This document shows positions 1-8,197 of a DNA stretch of 64,000 nt, in pieces. Position numbers and translations under genes: made by a program. Numbering within the stretch: the stretch's first letter is position 1; each line of letters begins with the position of its first letter. Source of the DNA: Micromonospora echinospora. Its GTDB lineage: Bacteria > Actinomycetota > Actinomycetes > Mycobacteriales > Micromonosporaceae. Below the pieces are notes generated by a model. That model was not told where the DNA came from. It searched no databases and was given only the letters and a program-made list of their open reading frames with translations. The DNA lies in contig NZ_LT607413.1 of assembly GCF_900091495.1 (NCBI RefSeq), positions 6,959,001 to 7,023,000 on the forward strand, in the 5' to 3' direction.

Positions 1-1589
1 TCGTCGGCGATGGCCTTCGCCGTCCGGGGATTGTCCCCGGTGACCATCACGGTGCGGATGCCCATCCGGCGCATCTCGTCGAACCGTTCCCGCATCCCGG
101 CCTTGACCACGTCCTTGAGGTGGACGACGCCGAGCGCCCGGGCCGGTCGCCCGGCGACGTGCTCGGCCACCACCAGTGGCGTGCCGCCGATCGCGCTGAT
201 CTCGTCGACGATCCGCGAGACCTGGTCGGTGGGGCGACCACCGTGCTCGCGTACCCACGCCAGCACGGCCGCGGCAGCACCCTTGCGGATCCGACGCGGT
301 CCGCCGTCGCCCGCCGCGCCCAGGTCGACGCCGCTCATCCGGGTCTGCGCGGTGAACGGCACGAAGGTGACGTCCGGGGGCAGGTCGGGTTCGCCCTCGC
401 CGAGCCCGGACCCGTTTCGGGCGAGCACGACGACCGAGCGGCCCTCCGGTGTCTCGTCGGCGAGGCTGGACAGGCGCGCGGCGTCGGCGACGCTTCCCGC
501 GTCCACCCCCTCCACCGGCCGGAACGCGACGGCCTGCCGGTTGCCGAGGGTGATGGTGCCGGTCTTGTCCAGCAGCAGGGTGTTCACGTCGCCGGCCGCC
601 TCGACCGCCCGGCCGCTCATGGCGAGCACGTGGCGCTGCACGAGACGGTCCATGCCGGCGATGCCGATCGCCGACAGCAGCGCGCCGATGGTGGTCGGGA
701 TCAGGCAGACCAGCAGGGCGACCAGCACGATCCCGCTGATCCCGGCGTCGGTGATCGCCGGGCTGTCCGGGGCCGCGCCCTGGTAGCTCTTGGCGAAGAC
801 CGCCATCGGCTGGAGGGTGACCGTGGCCAGCAGGAAGACGACGGTGAGCGCGGCGAGCAGGACGTTCAGCGCGATCTCGTTCGGGGTCTTCTGCCGGTCG
901 GCCCCCTCGACCAGGGAGATCATCCGGTCGACGAAGCTCTGTCCGGGCTCCTGGGTGATCCGTACGACGATCCGGTCGGAGAGCACCCGGGTGCCGCCGG
1001 TGACCGCGCTGCGGTCCCCGCCGGACTCCCGGATCACCGGCGCGGACTCGCCGGTGATGGCGGACTCGTCGACGCTGGCGATCCCCTCGACGACATCGCC
1101 GTCGCCGGGGACGACGTCCCCGGCCGCCACCACCACGACGTCACCCCGGCGCAGCTCGGACGCGGGGACGGTCTCCTCGTCGTACCGGGCCGCCGTTCCC
1201 GGCGTCCAGCCGACCAGGCGGGTGGCGACGGTGTCCCGCCGGGCCCGGCGCAGGGTGGCGGCCTGTGCCTTGCCCCGGCCCTCGGCGACCGCCTCGGCGA
1301 GGGTGGCGAAGAGCACGGTCAGCCAGAGCCAGCCGGTGATCGCGACGGCGAACACCGACGGGTCGGCCACCGTGAGGACGGTGGTGAACACCGCGCCGAT
1401 CTCGACGATCAGCATCACCGGGTTGCGCCACAGGGTGCGCGGGTCGAGCTTGCGCAGCGCGTCGGGCAGCGACCGGAGCAGTTGCCGGGGGTCGAGCAGG
1501 CCACCGCCGGGCCGGTCGCCCCGGGCCGCCGGGCGGTCGGTGGTCGTCGCGTCGGACGCGTCGTGCGGGGCCCGCGTCACAGTGGTCAT
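1..1589 (-). CDS. kdpB: KdpB, potassium-transporting P-type ATPase subunit B (3' end missing)
   Basis: Catalytic P-type ATPase subunit of the high-affinity KdpFABC potassium pump in the membrane. The gene runs off the left edge, so about 529 N-terminal codons of roughly 680-700 are present. Visible motifs are the actuator-domain TGES (in DESAITGESAPV), the phosphorylation motif DKTGT, and MVTGDNPRTAKAI of the P-domain near the window edge, plus several membrane segments. ATG 1589 is preferred because GGGAGAGAG lies just upstream; an in-frame ATG at 1604 lacks a Shine-Dalgarno. kdpA ends 20 nt upstream, so the genes are co-transcribed. The family assignment is very secure. KdpDE and KdpC would be expected beyond the left edge, which cannot be checked here. 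Confidence 0.97.
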   Translation of the reverse strand, partial: MTTVTRAPHDASDATTTDRPAARGDRPGGGLLDPRQLLRSLPDALRKLDPRTLWRNPVMLIVEIGAVFTTVLTVADPSVFAVAITGWLWLTVLFATLAEAVAEGRGKAQAATLRRARRDTVATRLVGWTPGTAARYDEETVPASELRRGDVVVVAAGDVVPGDGDVVEGIASVDESAITGESAPVIRESGGDRSAVTGGTRVLSDRIVVRITQEPGQSFVDRMISLVEGADRQKTPNEIALNVLLAALTVVFLLATVTLQPMAVFAKSYQGAAPDSPAITDAGISGIVLVALLVCLIPTTIGALLSAIGIAGMDRLVQRHVLAMSGRAVEAAGDVNTLLLDKTGTITLGNRQAVAFRPVEGVDAGSVADAARLSSLADETPEGRSVVVLARNGSGLGEGEPDLPPDVTFVPFTAQTRMSGVDLGAAGDGGPRRIRKGAAAAVLAWVREHGGRPTDQVSRIVDEISAIGGTPLVVAEHVAGRPARALGVVHLKDVVKAGMRERFDEMRRMGIRTVMVTGDNPRTAKAIAD

Positions 1590-1609
1590 GGTTCTCTCTC
1601 CCATGGTGC

Positions 1610-3265
1610 TCACAGCCCCTCGGCGAGCGGGCCGAGCGCGAGGGCGGGCAGGAAGGTCAGCGCCACCAGGATCACCGTGACGCCGACGACCATCCCGACG
1701 AAGAGGGGCCGGTCGGTGGGCAGGGTGCCCGCCGAGGCCGGCGTGGGCTGCTGGCGGGCCAGCGAGCCGGCCAGGGCCAGCACGAGGACGATCGGCAGGA
1801 ACCGGCCGAGCAGCATGCACAGGCCCAGCGCGGTGTTCCACCAGGGCGTGTTCACGGTGAGGCCGGCGAACGCCGACCCGTTGTTGTTGCTGGCCGAGGT
1901 GAACGCGTAGAGGACCTCGGTGAAGCCGTGCGGGCCGGCGTTGAGCGCGGTCGTGTGGTTGCCGGTGGCGAAGGCCGCCGCCGTGCCGGCCAGCACCAGC
2001 GCGGGGGTGGCCAGGAAGTACAGCGACGCGTAGGTGATCTCCCGGGAGCCGATCCGTTTGCCCACGTACTCCGGGGTGCGGCCGACCATCAGACCGGCCA
2101 CGAACACGGTGGTCACCGCCAGGACGAGCAGGCCGTACAGGCCGGCGCCGACACCGCCCGGCGCGACCTCGCCGAGCATCATGTTGACCAGCGGCATCAT
2201 CCCGCCGAGCGCGGTGTACGAGTCGTGGAACGAGTTGACCGCGCCGGTCGAGGTGAGCGTGGTCGCGGCGGCGAAGGTGGCCGAGTCGGACACCCCGAAC
2301 CGGACCTCCTTGCCCTCCAGCGCCGCGCCGACCGCCTGCGGGACGGTGCCGTCGCCGGTCAGCTCGAAGACGTTGGTGAGGGTGACGCTGACCAGCGCCA
2401 GGATCGCCATCACGGCGGCGATCGCGTACCCCTGCCGGAGCTGGCCGACCATCCGGCCGAAGACCCGGGGCAGGCTGAACGGGATCAGCAGGACCAGGAG
2501 GATCTGGAGCCAGTTCGTCCAGGTGGTCGGGTTCTCGAACGGGTGGGCGCTGTTGACGTTGTAGAAGCCACCGCCGTTGGTACCGAGCTGTTTGATCGCC
2601 TCCTGGCCGGCCACCGGGCCGCCGGGGATGGTCTGCCCGCCGCCGGTCAGGGTGGTGACCTCGGTGCCGGCGGAGAGGTTCTGCACCACTCCCCCGGCCA
2701 TCAGGGCGAGCGCTCCGAGCACCGAGATCGGCAGCAGGATCCGCAACGTGATCCGGATCAGGTCGACCCAGAAGTTGCCCAGCTCGCCGCTGCGGCTGCG
2801 GGCGAAGCCCCGGACCAGGGCGACCGCGACCGCGATGCCGACCGCCGCCGAGACGAAGTTCTGCACCGCCAGCCCGGCCATCTGCACCAGGTGACCCATG
2901 GTCGACTCACCCGCGTACCACTGCCAGTTGGTGTTGGTCACGAAGGACACCGCCGTGTTCCAGGCGCCGTGCGGGACCACCGGGTCGAACCCCAGCGACA
3001 GCCACAGGTGCTGCTGGAGGCGCTGGAGGCCGTACAGGAAGAGCACGGAGACGGCGGAGAAGGCGAGCACGCTGCGGGCGTACACCCCCCAGGTCTGCTC
3101 CGTCGCCGGGTCCACCCCGACGAGCCGGAAGACGCCCCGTTCGACGCGGGACGAACGGCGGCCGGAGACCACCGCGTACAGGTGGTCGCCGAGCGGTCGG
3201 TGCACGGCGACCAGCACCACCACCAGCGATCCGACGAACAACGCGCCGGCTGTCGTCGGGGTCAT
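1610..3265 (-). CDS. kdpA: KdpA, potassium-binding channel-like subunit
   Basis: 551-residue integral membrane protein that selects and conducts K+ in the KdpFABC complex. It starts [20 protein letters not shown] and contains the expected KdpA landmarks: [19 protein letters not shown], which includes a selectivity-filter segment, many hydrophobic helices, and [13 protein letters not shown] near residue 460. Length is normal for the family. Its ATG overlaps the TGA of kdpF (TGATG), so translation is coupled. kdpB follows after 20 nt. Confidence 0.97.
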   Translation of the reverse strand: MTPTTAGALFVGSLVVVLVAVHRPLGDHLYAVVSGRRSSRVERGVFRLVGVDPATEQTWGVYARSVLAFSAVSVLFLYGLQRLQQHLWLSLGFDPVVPHGAWNTAVSFVTNTNWQWYAGESTMGHLVQMAGLAVQNFVSAAVGIAVAVALVRGFARSRSGELGNFWVDLIRITLRILLPISVLGALALMAGGVVQNLSAGTEVTTLTGGGQTIPGGPVAGQEAIKQLGTNGGGFYNVNSAHPFENPTTWTNWLQILLVLLIPFSLPRVFGRMVGQLRQGYAIAAVMAILALVSVTLTNVFELTGDGTVPQAVGAALEGKEVRFGVSDSATFAAATTLTSTGAVNSFHDSYTALGGMMPLVNMMLGEVAPGGVGAGLYGLLVLAVTTVFVAGLMVGRTPEYVGKRIGSREITYASLYFLATPALVLAGTAAAFATGNHTTALNAGPHGFTEVLYAFTSASNNNGSAFAGLTVNTPWWNTALGLCMLLGRFLPIVLVLALAGSLARQQPTPASAGTLPTDRPLFVGMVVGVTVILVALTFLPALALGPLAEGL

Positions 3266-3354
3266 CAGAAGCGCTCCGGGAACAGCAGCGCGACCACCAG
3301 GAACACGGCCAGGCCGATCGCCAGGACCAGACCGACGGCGTCGACCGCGCTCAC
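3265..3354 (-). CDS. kdpF: KdpF, small stabilising subunit of the Kdp complex
   Basis: 29-residue single-helix membrane peptide ending [10 protein letters not shown], the hallmark of actinobacterial KdpF, which packs against KdpA and stabilises the complex. The GTG start at 3354 overlaps the TGA of the preceding 27-codon gene (GTGA), and its own TGA overlaps the ATG of kdpA. Position, length, hydrophobicity and the FPERF end make the call firm despite the small size. Confidence 0.9.
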   Translation of the reverse strand: MSAVDAVGLVLAIGLAVFLVVALLFPERF

Positions 3355-3434
3355 CGCTTCTCCACGCCTCTCACCACCAGGGCGAGCGCCGCGAACAGCG
3401 CCACCGTCACCACCACGAACACCAGGTCGGACAC
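3351..3434 (-). CDS. 27-residue membrane miniprotein upstream of kdpF
   Basis: Tiny gene starting GTG at 3434 with GGAG about 10 nt upstream. It encodes one hydrophobic helix ([18 protein letters not shown]) followed by a basic tail RGVEKR. Its stop overlaps the kdpF start (GTGA), so it is translationally coupled and looks like a genuine first cistron of the kdp operon. I recall similar miniproteins before kdpF in other actinobacteria. Its role is unknown; an accessory KdpF-like helix or a translational leader are both possible. Confidence 0.7.
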   Translation of the reverse strand: MSDLVFVVVTVALFAALALVVRGVEKR

Positions 3435-3550
3435 GCTCGGCTCCTCACCAGGGACGTCACCGGCGACCGCCGACGCGGTCGCGCCGAGCCATCACAACGC
3501 CCCACCCGCCGCGTGGACAGGGTCCATAACGCGACCATGACGGCGGCCCG

Positions 3551-3573
3551 GCGTTTCTTGACGCGTTCTTCAC
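3551..3573 (-). promoter_or_regulatory. Tandem direct repeats upstream of the kdp operon
   Basis: On the minus strand two near-identical units, CGTGAAGAACG and CGTCAAGAAACG, sit head to tail about 115 nt upstream of the first kdp cistron. Tandem repeats about one helical turn apart are typical of OmpR-class response regulators such as KdpE. Binding by KdpE is inference. 3435-3668 holds no gene I can support. Confidence 0.35.
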
Positions 3574-3668
3574 GCCGCCCGGCGGTGGAGGTGAGCGCGG
3601 TCACCGGGACGGGTGCCCGGTGGCAAGGCCGACGAAGGCACGGGTCACCGGTCGGCGGGACGTGCGGG

Positions 3669-4292
3669 TCAGGGACGCCGTCGGGCCCGGAGCACCGCGT
3701 CGCGGGAGGTGGGCCCGTGTGGGCCGCCACCGGCCGGCCGGGTACGGGTGCCGGCGACGAGGACGTCCCAGCCGGGGCCGAGACCGGCCGCCATCTCCTC
3801 GGCGGTGACCTGCGCCTGCGCCGCCCTCGGGGGCTGACCGTGGTGGTGCGGGTCCGACGGGTGGTGGCCGACGACCAGCAGGGTGCCGTTCGGCGCGACC
3901 GACGCCGCCAGCCGGCGCACCAGCGTCCCGGTCGGTGCGGTGGAGTGCACGTAGTGCGAGCAGACCAGGTCGAAGGCGTCCCCCGGCGGGGTCCACGTGG
4001 TCAGGTCGGCCCGCACCCAGTCGATCCGGTCCACGACCTCGGCACCGAGGCGCTCGGCGTGTTCCCGCCCGCGCCCGAGCGCGGTGGCCGAGATGTCCAC
4101 GGCCGTCACCCGCCAGCCGCGCGCGGCGAGCCAGACGGCGTCGGCGCCCTCTCCGCAACCGGCGTCCAGCGCCCGGCCGGGCGCGAGGTCCCCGACCTCG
4201 GTCACCAGGTGCACGGTGGGCTGCCGCCCGCCGTGCGCGGCGCGACCGCCGTAGTGCTCCGCCCAGTACTCCCCGTCGAACTCCACGGGCAT
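3669..4292 (-). CDS. Class I SAM-dependent methyltransferase
   Basis: 207-residue cytoplasmic methyltransferase. The SAM-binding motif LDAGCGEGADAVWLAARGW is at about residues 42-60, followed by the acidic VDIS of the second strand and DLTTW and DLVCSHYVHS further on, the usual class I order. ATG 4292 has a strong GGAGGGAG Shine-Dalgarno; longer upstream reading frames lack one. It is divergent from the royal-jelly-like gene at 4504, with a palindrome between them. The substrate cannot be told. The N-terminus (FDGEYWAEHYGG) and the HHPSD element resemble small-molecule or tellurite/thiol-type methyltransferases, but this is weak. Confidence 0.85.
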   Translation of the reverse strand: MPVEFDGEYWAEHYGGRAAHGGRQPTVHLVTEVGDLAPGRALDAGCGEGADAVWLAARGWRVTAVDISATALGRGREHAERLGAEVVDRIDWVRADLTTWTPPGDAFDLVCSHYVHSTAPTGTLVRRLAASVAPNGTLLVVGHHPSDPHHHGQPPRAAQAQVTAEEMAAGLGPGWDVLVAGTRTRPAGGGPHGPTSRDAVLRARRRP

Positions 4293-4373
4293 GACGCTCC
4301 CTCCATGGTCCACCGGCGTCGACCCCACCGCTGCGGCAACCATGCGCGAGACCCCTCGGAACCGCAAACATCG

Positions 4374-4388
4374 TTGCCGGTCCGGCAA
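4374..4388. promoter_or_regulatory. 15-bp palindrome in divergent promoter region
   Basis: TTGCCGG-T-CCGGCAA is a perfect 7-bp inverted repeat midway between the divergent starts at 4292 and 4504. Partial copies of the half-site flank it: GCAAAC near 4364 and GTTTGCC near 4432. This layout suits an operator for a dimeric regulator acting on both genes. No regulator gene is adjacent, so its identity is unknown. Confidence 0.4.
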
Positions 4389-4503
4389 ACTCCCGGCCAC
4401 CACCGGGCGACCGGGCCGCAGCCACCACGACGTTTGCCACCCGGACCAGCGGGAAGAACGCCGCACGCACGGGACGCCCCGTACCGCACAGGCAGGAGTG
4501 TCG

Positions 4504-5604
4504 ATGAATGGCCCGACGGGCGACGAAGCGGTCGGCAGGCTCGAACTCGTCCACACCTTCACCGGGCCGATGCCGACCGGCGTCAGCGTCTCGGCCGGCG
4601 GTCGGATCTTCGTCAACTTCCCCAGGTGGGGCGACGAGGTGCCCGCCACGGTGGTGGAGCTGCGGGACGGGCGGGAGGCGCCCTTCCCCGACCAGGAGTG
4701 GAACGACCCGGCGGGCGACGACGACACCGGCGCGTTCGTCTCGGTGCAGAGCGTCGTGGTCGACCCGGCCGACCGGCTCTGGGTGCTCGACACCGGAAGC
4801 CCGATGTTCCGGCCCACCCGACCCGGCGGCCCGAAACTCGTCCGCGTCGACCTGGACACCGACACCGTCGGTCAGGTGGTCACCTTCCCCGCCGACGTGG
4901 CGCTGCCCTCGACGTACCTCAACGACGTCCGCTTCGACCTGCGGCGCGGCGCGGCCGGGATCGCCTACGTCACCGACTCCGCCGACTCCGGCCCGAACGG
5001 AATCGTCGTGGTCGACCTGGCCTCCGGGGCGTCCTGGCGGCGGCTGCACGACCATCCCTCCACGCGCGCCGAACCCCTCGCCACGTTCCGGCCGGTGGTG
5101 GAGGGACGGCCGTTCCTGGAACGGCCGGCGGACGGGGCACCCACACCGGTGGCGATGGGCTCCGACGGCATCGCGATCTCCGCCGACGGCTCCCGGTTGT
5201 ACTACTGCCCGCTCGCCTCGCGCCGGTGGTACAGCGTCGCCACCGATGCCCTCGCCGACCGGTCCCGCAGCGACGACGAGGTCGCCGCCACGGTGGTGGA
5301 CGAGGGCGACAAGGGCGGCGGCTCCGACGGCCTGGAGACCGACGACGCGGGCCGCTTCTACCTCACCTCGTACGAGCACAACGCGGTGCTGCGCCGGTTG
5401 CCGGACGGCGGGTTCGAGACCCTGGTGCACGACCCCCGCCTGCTCTGGCCGGACACCCTGTCGGTCGCCGCCGACGGACACCTCTACGTCACCGCGAACC
5501 AGTTGCACCGACAGGCGAGGTACCAGGGCGGCGAGGACCGGCGTCGCCGGCCGTACGCCCTGTTCCGGATCCCTGTCGACGCCGGGCCGGTCCGACTACG
5601 CTGA
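4504..5604 (+). CDS. Major royal jelly / yellow-like beta-propeller protein
   Basis: 366 residues with no signal peptide from the chosen start, so probably cytoplasmic. The repeated blade-like elements match the MRJP/yellow family of six-bladed propellers: LWVLDTGSP near residue 100, TYLNDVRFD followed by YVTDSADSGPNGIVVVDL, MGSDGIAISADGSRLYYCPL, and WPDTLSVAADGHLYVTANQLHR near the end. ATG 4504 has GCAGGAG upstream; a reading frame extending upstream to 4291 has no signal peptide or Shine-Dalgarno. Bacterial members are mostly uncharacterised. Some relatives are called lactonase- or dopachrome-tautomerase-like, but no catalytic claim is made here. Confidence 0.8.
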   Translation: MNGPTGDEAVGRLELVHTFTGPMPTGVSVSAGGRIFVNFPRWGDEVPATVVELRDGREAPFPDQEWNDPAGDDDTGAFVSVQSVVVDPADRLWVLDTGSPMFRPTRPGGPKLVRVDLDTDTVGQVVTFPADVALPSTYLNDVRFDLRRGAAGIAYVTDSADSGPNGIVVVDLASGASWRRLHDHPSTRAEPLATFRPVVEGRPFLERPADGAPTPVAMGSDGIAISADGSRLYYCPLASRRWYSVATDALADRSRSDDEVAATVVDEGDKGGGSDGLETDDAGRFYLTSYEHNAVLRRLPDGGFETLVHDPRLLWPDTLSVAADGHLYVTANQLHRQARYQGGEDRRRRPYALFRIPVDAGPVRLR

Positions 5605-5639
5605 ACCGGTCACGGGGGAATCCTTCACTCCGGACGAAC

Positions 5640-5655
5640 AGCTTGTAGACAAGCT
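5640..5655. promoter_or_regulatory. Dyad AGCTTGT-AG-ACAAGCT upstream of the amidase
   Basis: A perfect 7-bp inverted repeat with a 2-nt spacer lies about 62 nt upstream of the amidase start, in a locally AT-richer stretch (5625-5717). The position suits an operator; a weak hairpin after the upstream gene is the alternative. Confidence 0.3.
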
Positions 5656-5717
5656 TCGCTTCCTGGCCCTATCGTCACCCCATCGATATTCATTGATCCT
5701 TGTCGATGGGAGAACCG

Positions 5718-6599
5718 ATGCGACTCCGGCGATGGGCGAGCGTGTCCCTGGCCCTGGTCGTCCTCCAGGGCGCCGTCCTCGGCACCGCCCCGTCCGCGCA
5801 CGCGGCCGTGCCCGCGCCGTCTCCGGACGCCGCGACGGACACCACCATCCTGAGCACCGACTACGGACCGGCGGCCTGGGTGCCGGCCAGCACGAGCAAC
5901 TACACGGTGGCCACCCGGCCCACCGGCCAGCCCATCACCCACGTCGTCATCCACGTGACCCAGGGCTCGTACACCAGCGCGATCAACTGGTTCCAGAACC
6001 CGGCGTCCAAGGTCAGCGCGCACTACACGTTCCGCTCCTCGGACGGCGCGGTCACCCAGTCCGTGCGGGAGAAGGACATCGCCTGGCACGCCGGCAACTG
6101 GACCTACAACACCCAGTCGATCGGCATCGAGCACGAGGGCTGGGTCGACAACCCGGCCTGGTTCACCGACGCGATGTACCGCGCGTCCGCCGCGCTCACC
6201 CGGAACCTCGCGAACAAGTACGGCATCCCCAAGACCCGCAGCAACATCATCGCGCACAAGGAGGTGCCCGGGGCCACCCACACCGACCCCGGCCCGCACT
6301 GGAACTGGACCTACTACATGCAGTTGGTGAACGGCGTCACCGGCATCGGCTCCGGCACCGTGCACAGCGGCACCGCCGTGCTCAACGTGCGCTCCGGGCC
6401 CGGCACCGGGTACGCCGTCGTCGGCTCGCTGAGCGGGGGCGCGGCGGTGAGCGTCTACTGCCAGGCCACCGGCACCGCCGTCACCGGCCCCTACGGCACC
6501 TCCAGCATCTGGCACCGGATCGGCACCAACCGCTACGTCTCCGACGCCTACCTGTACACCGGGTACGACGGCTACATCCCGAACGTGCCGCGCTGCTAG
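5718..6599 (+). CDS. Secreted N-acetylmuramoyl-L-alanine amidase with SH3 domain
   Basis: 293-residue exported enzyme that cleaves the MurNAc-L-Ala bond of peptidoglycan. A Sec signal peptide (residues 1-29, ending SAHA) precedes an Amidase_2/PGRP fold at about 60-215. The putative zinc ligands are in HVVIHVTQGS and in ATHTDPGPHW, where His and Asp are seen as in other Amidase_2 enzymes. A bacterial SH3 domain follows at about 225-293 (LNVRSGPGTGY...). ATG 5718 is chosen for its GGGAGA Shine-Dalgarno and clean signal peptide; upstream TTG 5700 and ATG 5706 are in frame but less likely. Probable role is wall turnover or attack on competitors. Confidence 0.9.
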   Translation: MRLRRWASVSLALVVLQGAVLGTAPSAHAAVPAPSPDAATDTTILSTDYGPAAWVPASTSNYTVATRPTGQPITHVVIHVTQGSYTSAINWFQNPASKVSAHYTFRSSDGAVTQSVREKDIAWHAGNWTYNTQSIGIEHEGWVDNPAWFTDAMYRASAALTRNLANKYGIPKTRSNIIAHKEVPGATHTDPGPHWNWTYYMQLVNGVTGIGSGTVHSGTAVLNVRSGPGTGYAVVGSLSGGAAVSVYCQATGTAVTGPYGTSSIWHRIGTNRYVSDAYLYTGYDGYIPNVPRC

Positions 6600-6652
6600 T
6601 CACGGCCGTCCCGTCCAGCCCGCCGCGTCACGCGTGCGGGCCGGACGTCCGC

Positions 6653-7903
6653 CTACCCCCGGTCGTCCGCCTCGCGGGCGGCACCTGGCCCCGCCGGCGG
6701 CGGTTCGGCCGGCGTACCCGACGGGTCGACGGCCGAGGGGTGGTTGTCGAGGTGGTCGCGGGCGTACCGGTAGGCGACCGCGACGATCGCCGCGACCGGC
6801 ACCGCCAGGAAGGCGCCGGTGATCCCGGCAAGACTGCTGCCGGCGGCCACGGCGAGGATGACCACCGCCGGGTGCAGGCTCAGCCCGCGCCCCTGGAGCA
6901 GCGGCTGGAGGACGTTGCCCTCCACCTGCTGCACCGCCACGACGATGCCAAGGATGATCAACGCGGTGGTCGGGCCCTGGTCGACCAGCGCGATCAGGAC
7001 GGCGAACGCCCCGGCGACGAACGCCCCGATGATGGGGATGAAGGCGGCGAAGAAGGTCAGCACCGCCAGCGGCAGGACCAGCGGCACCCCGAACGCCCAC
7101 AGGCCGATGCCGATGAAGAAGGCGTCGATGAAGCCGACCAGGGCCTGCTGCCGGATGAACTCCGACAGCGTCCGCCAGCTCCGATCCGACAAACTCGCGA
7201 CGTGCACCGCCGCGCGCGGGCCGGTCTGCGCCGCCAGCCACGGCACCCAGCGGGGGCCGTCCTTGAGGAAGAAGAAACACAGGACCAGGGCCAGCACGGC
7301 GTTGACCACGCCGGACCCGACGGACGTGGCCCAGGTCAGCACGTAGCCGGCAATGTTCTGGGCGTTGGACTGCAACGCGGTGAAGACGTTGTCGATCGTC
7401 TCGCCGATCTGGTCCTCGCCGAGGTTGAGCGGTGGGCCGGTGAGCCACTTGCGCACCTGTTCGAGTCCGGCCGTCGCCTGGTCGGTGAGCTCGCCGATCT
7501 GGCCCACCACGGGCGGCACCACGAGGATGCCGAGCGCCGTCAGCAGGGCGAGGAACGCCAGCAGTACCGTCGCCGCGGCCAGGGCGGGCGGCCACCGGTG
7601 CGCGCGCAGGAACCGCACGGTCGGCCAGAGCACCGTGGTGAGCAGCAGGCCGAGCACCACCGGGAAGAGGACGACCCACAGCCGGCCGAGCAGGTAACCG
7701 AGTCCGACCAGCGCGGCGGCGATGACGAGCAGTTGCGCCGCGACGACCGCCACCCGGCGGATCGCGGCCCGCACCCGGGGACCCCGCCCGGGTGACAGTG
7801 CCGGTACGGGTGGCGCCGCCGGGGCACCCGTACCGCTCCTCGGGGTGTCGGCCGCGGACTCGCGCGGGCCGTCTTCTTCCTGGCTCAACTCTGCCTCCAC
7901 CAT
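6653..7903 (-). CDS. AI-2E family (PerM-like) membrane transporter
   Basis: 416-residue polytopic membrane protein. A hydrophilic N-terminus of about 60 residues is followed by paired helices (LLVIAAALVGLGYLLG, VVLFPVVLGLLLTTVLW). The family core includes FFFLKDGPRW, a long amphipathic segment and the GNVLQPLLQGRGLSLHPAVVILAV element. That architecture is diagnostic of the AI-2E/PerM superfamily, whose substrates vary or are unknown. The C-terminus is a Pro-rich hydrophilic tail. No functional link to neighbours is evident. Confidence 0.9.
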   Translation of the reverse strand: MVEAELSQEEDGPRESAADTPRSGTGAPAAPPVPALSPGRGPRVRAAIRRVAVVAAQLLVIAAALVGLGYLLGRLWVVLFPVVLGLLLTTVLWPTVRFLRAHRWPPALAAATVLLAFLALLTALGILVVPPVVGQIGELTDQATAGLEQVRKWLTGPPLNLGEDQIGETIDNVFTALQSNAQNIAGYVLTWATSVGSGVVNAVLALVLCFFFLKDGPRWVPWLAAQTGPRAAVHVASLSDRSWRTLSEFIRQQALVGFIDAFFIGIGLWAFGVPLVLPLAVLTFFAAFIPIIGAFVAGAFAVLIALVDQGPTTALIILGIVVAVQQVEGNVLQPLLQGRGLSLHPAVVILAVAAGSSLAGITGAFLAVPVAAIVAVAYRYARDHLDNHPSAVDPSGTPAEPPPAGPGAAREADDRG

Positions 7904-8110
7904 GTGTCGCCCCGCCGAACCCTAGTCGTGGCGGGCAATCACGGTGACGGCAAGTCCCCTGCCCGTCCGCTGCGACACGGCACCGGACGGGCAGGGGCCA
8001 GGCGCCCCGACGGCCCCGGAAGCGTCGCGCGCCGGCATCGGCGCGCCGGCCACCCGCCGGGTCAGAACCCGCAGACCGGGTCCCAGTCGGCCAGGAGCGA
8101 GGGCCGCAGC

Positions 8111-8138
8111 GGCCCGGAGCGGCGGTCCGCTCCGGGCC
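8111..8138 (-). terminator. Hairpin terminator after the MGH1-like gene
   Basis: GGCCCGGAGCGG / CCGCTCCGGGCC forms a perfect 12-bp stem with a 4-nt loop, about 60 nt past the stop of the MGH1-like gene and at the left end of the arabinose locus. There is no T-run, as is usual for high-GC actinobacteria. The rest of 7904-8197 is GC-rich filler with no gene I can support. Confidence 0.7.
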
Positions 8139-8197
8139 TCCCGCCGGCCGGGTCGCCCCCACCCCCGCAGGGCCGGCCCGGCGTGTACCAGGGCGGG

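Noticed and set aside
120..5648. Several long plus-strand open frames opposite kdpB, kdpA and the methyltransferase
   Set aside because: They are Arg/Gly/Pro-rich shadows caused by high GC. They lack homology-like motifs and Shine-Dalgarno sites, and they overlap secure minus-strand genes.
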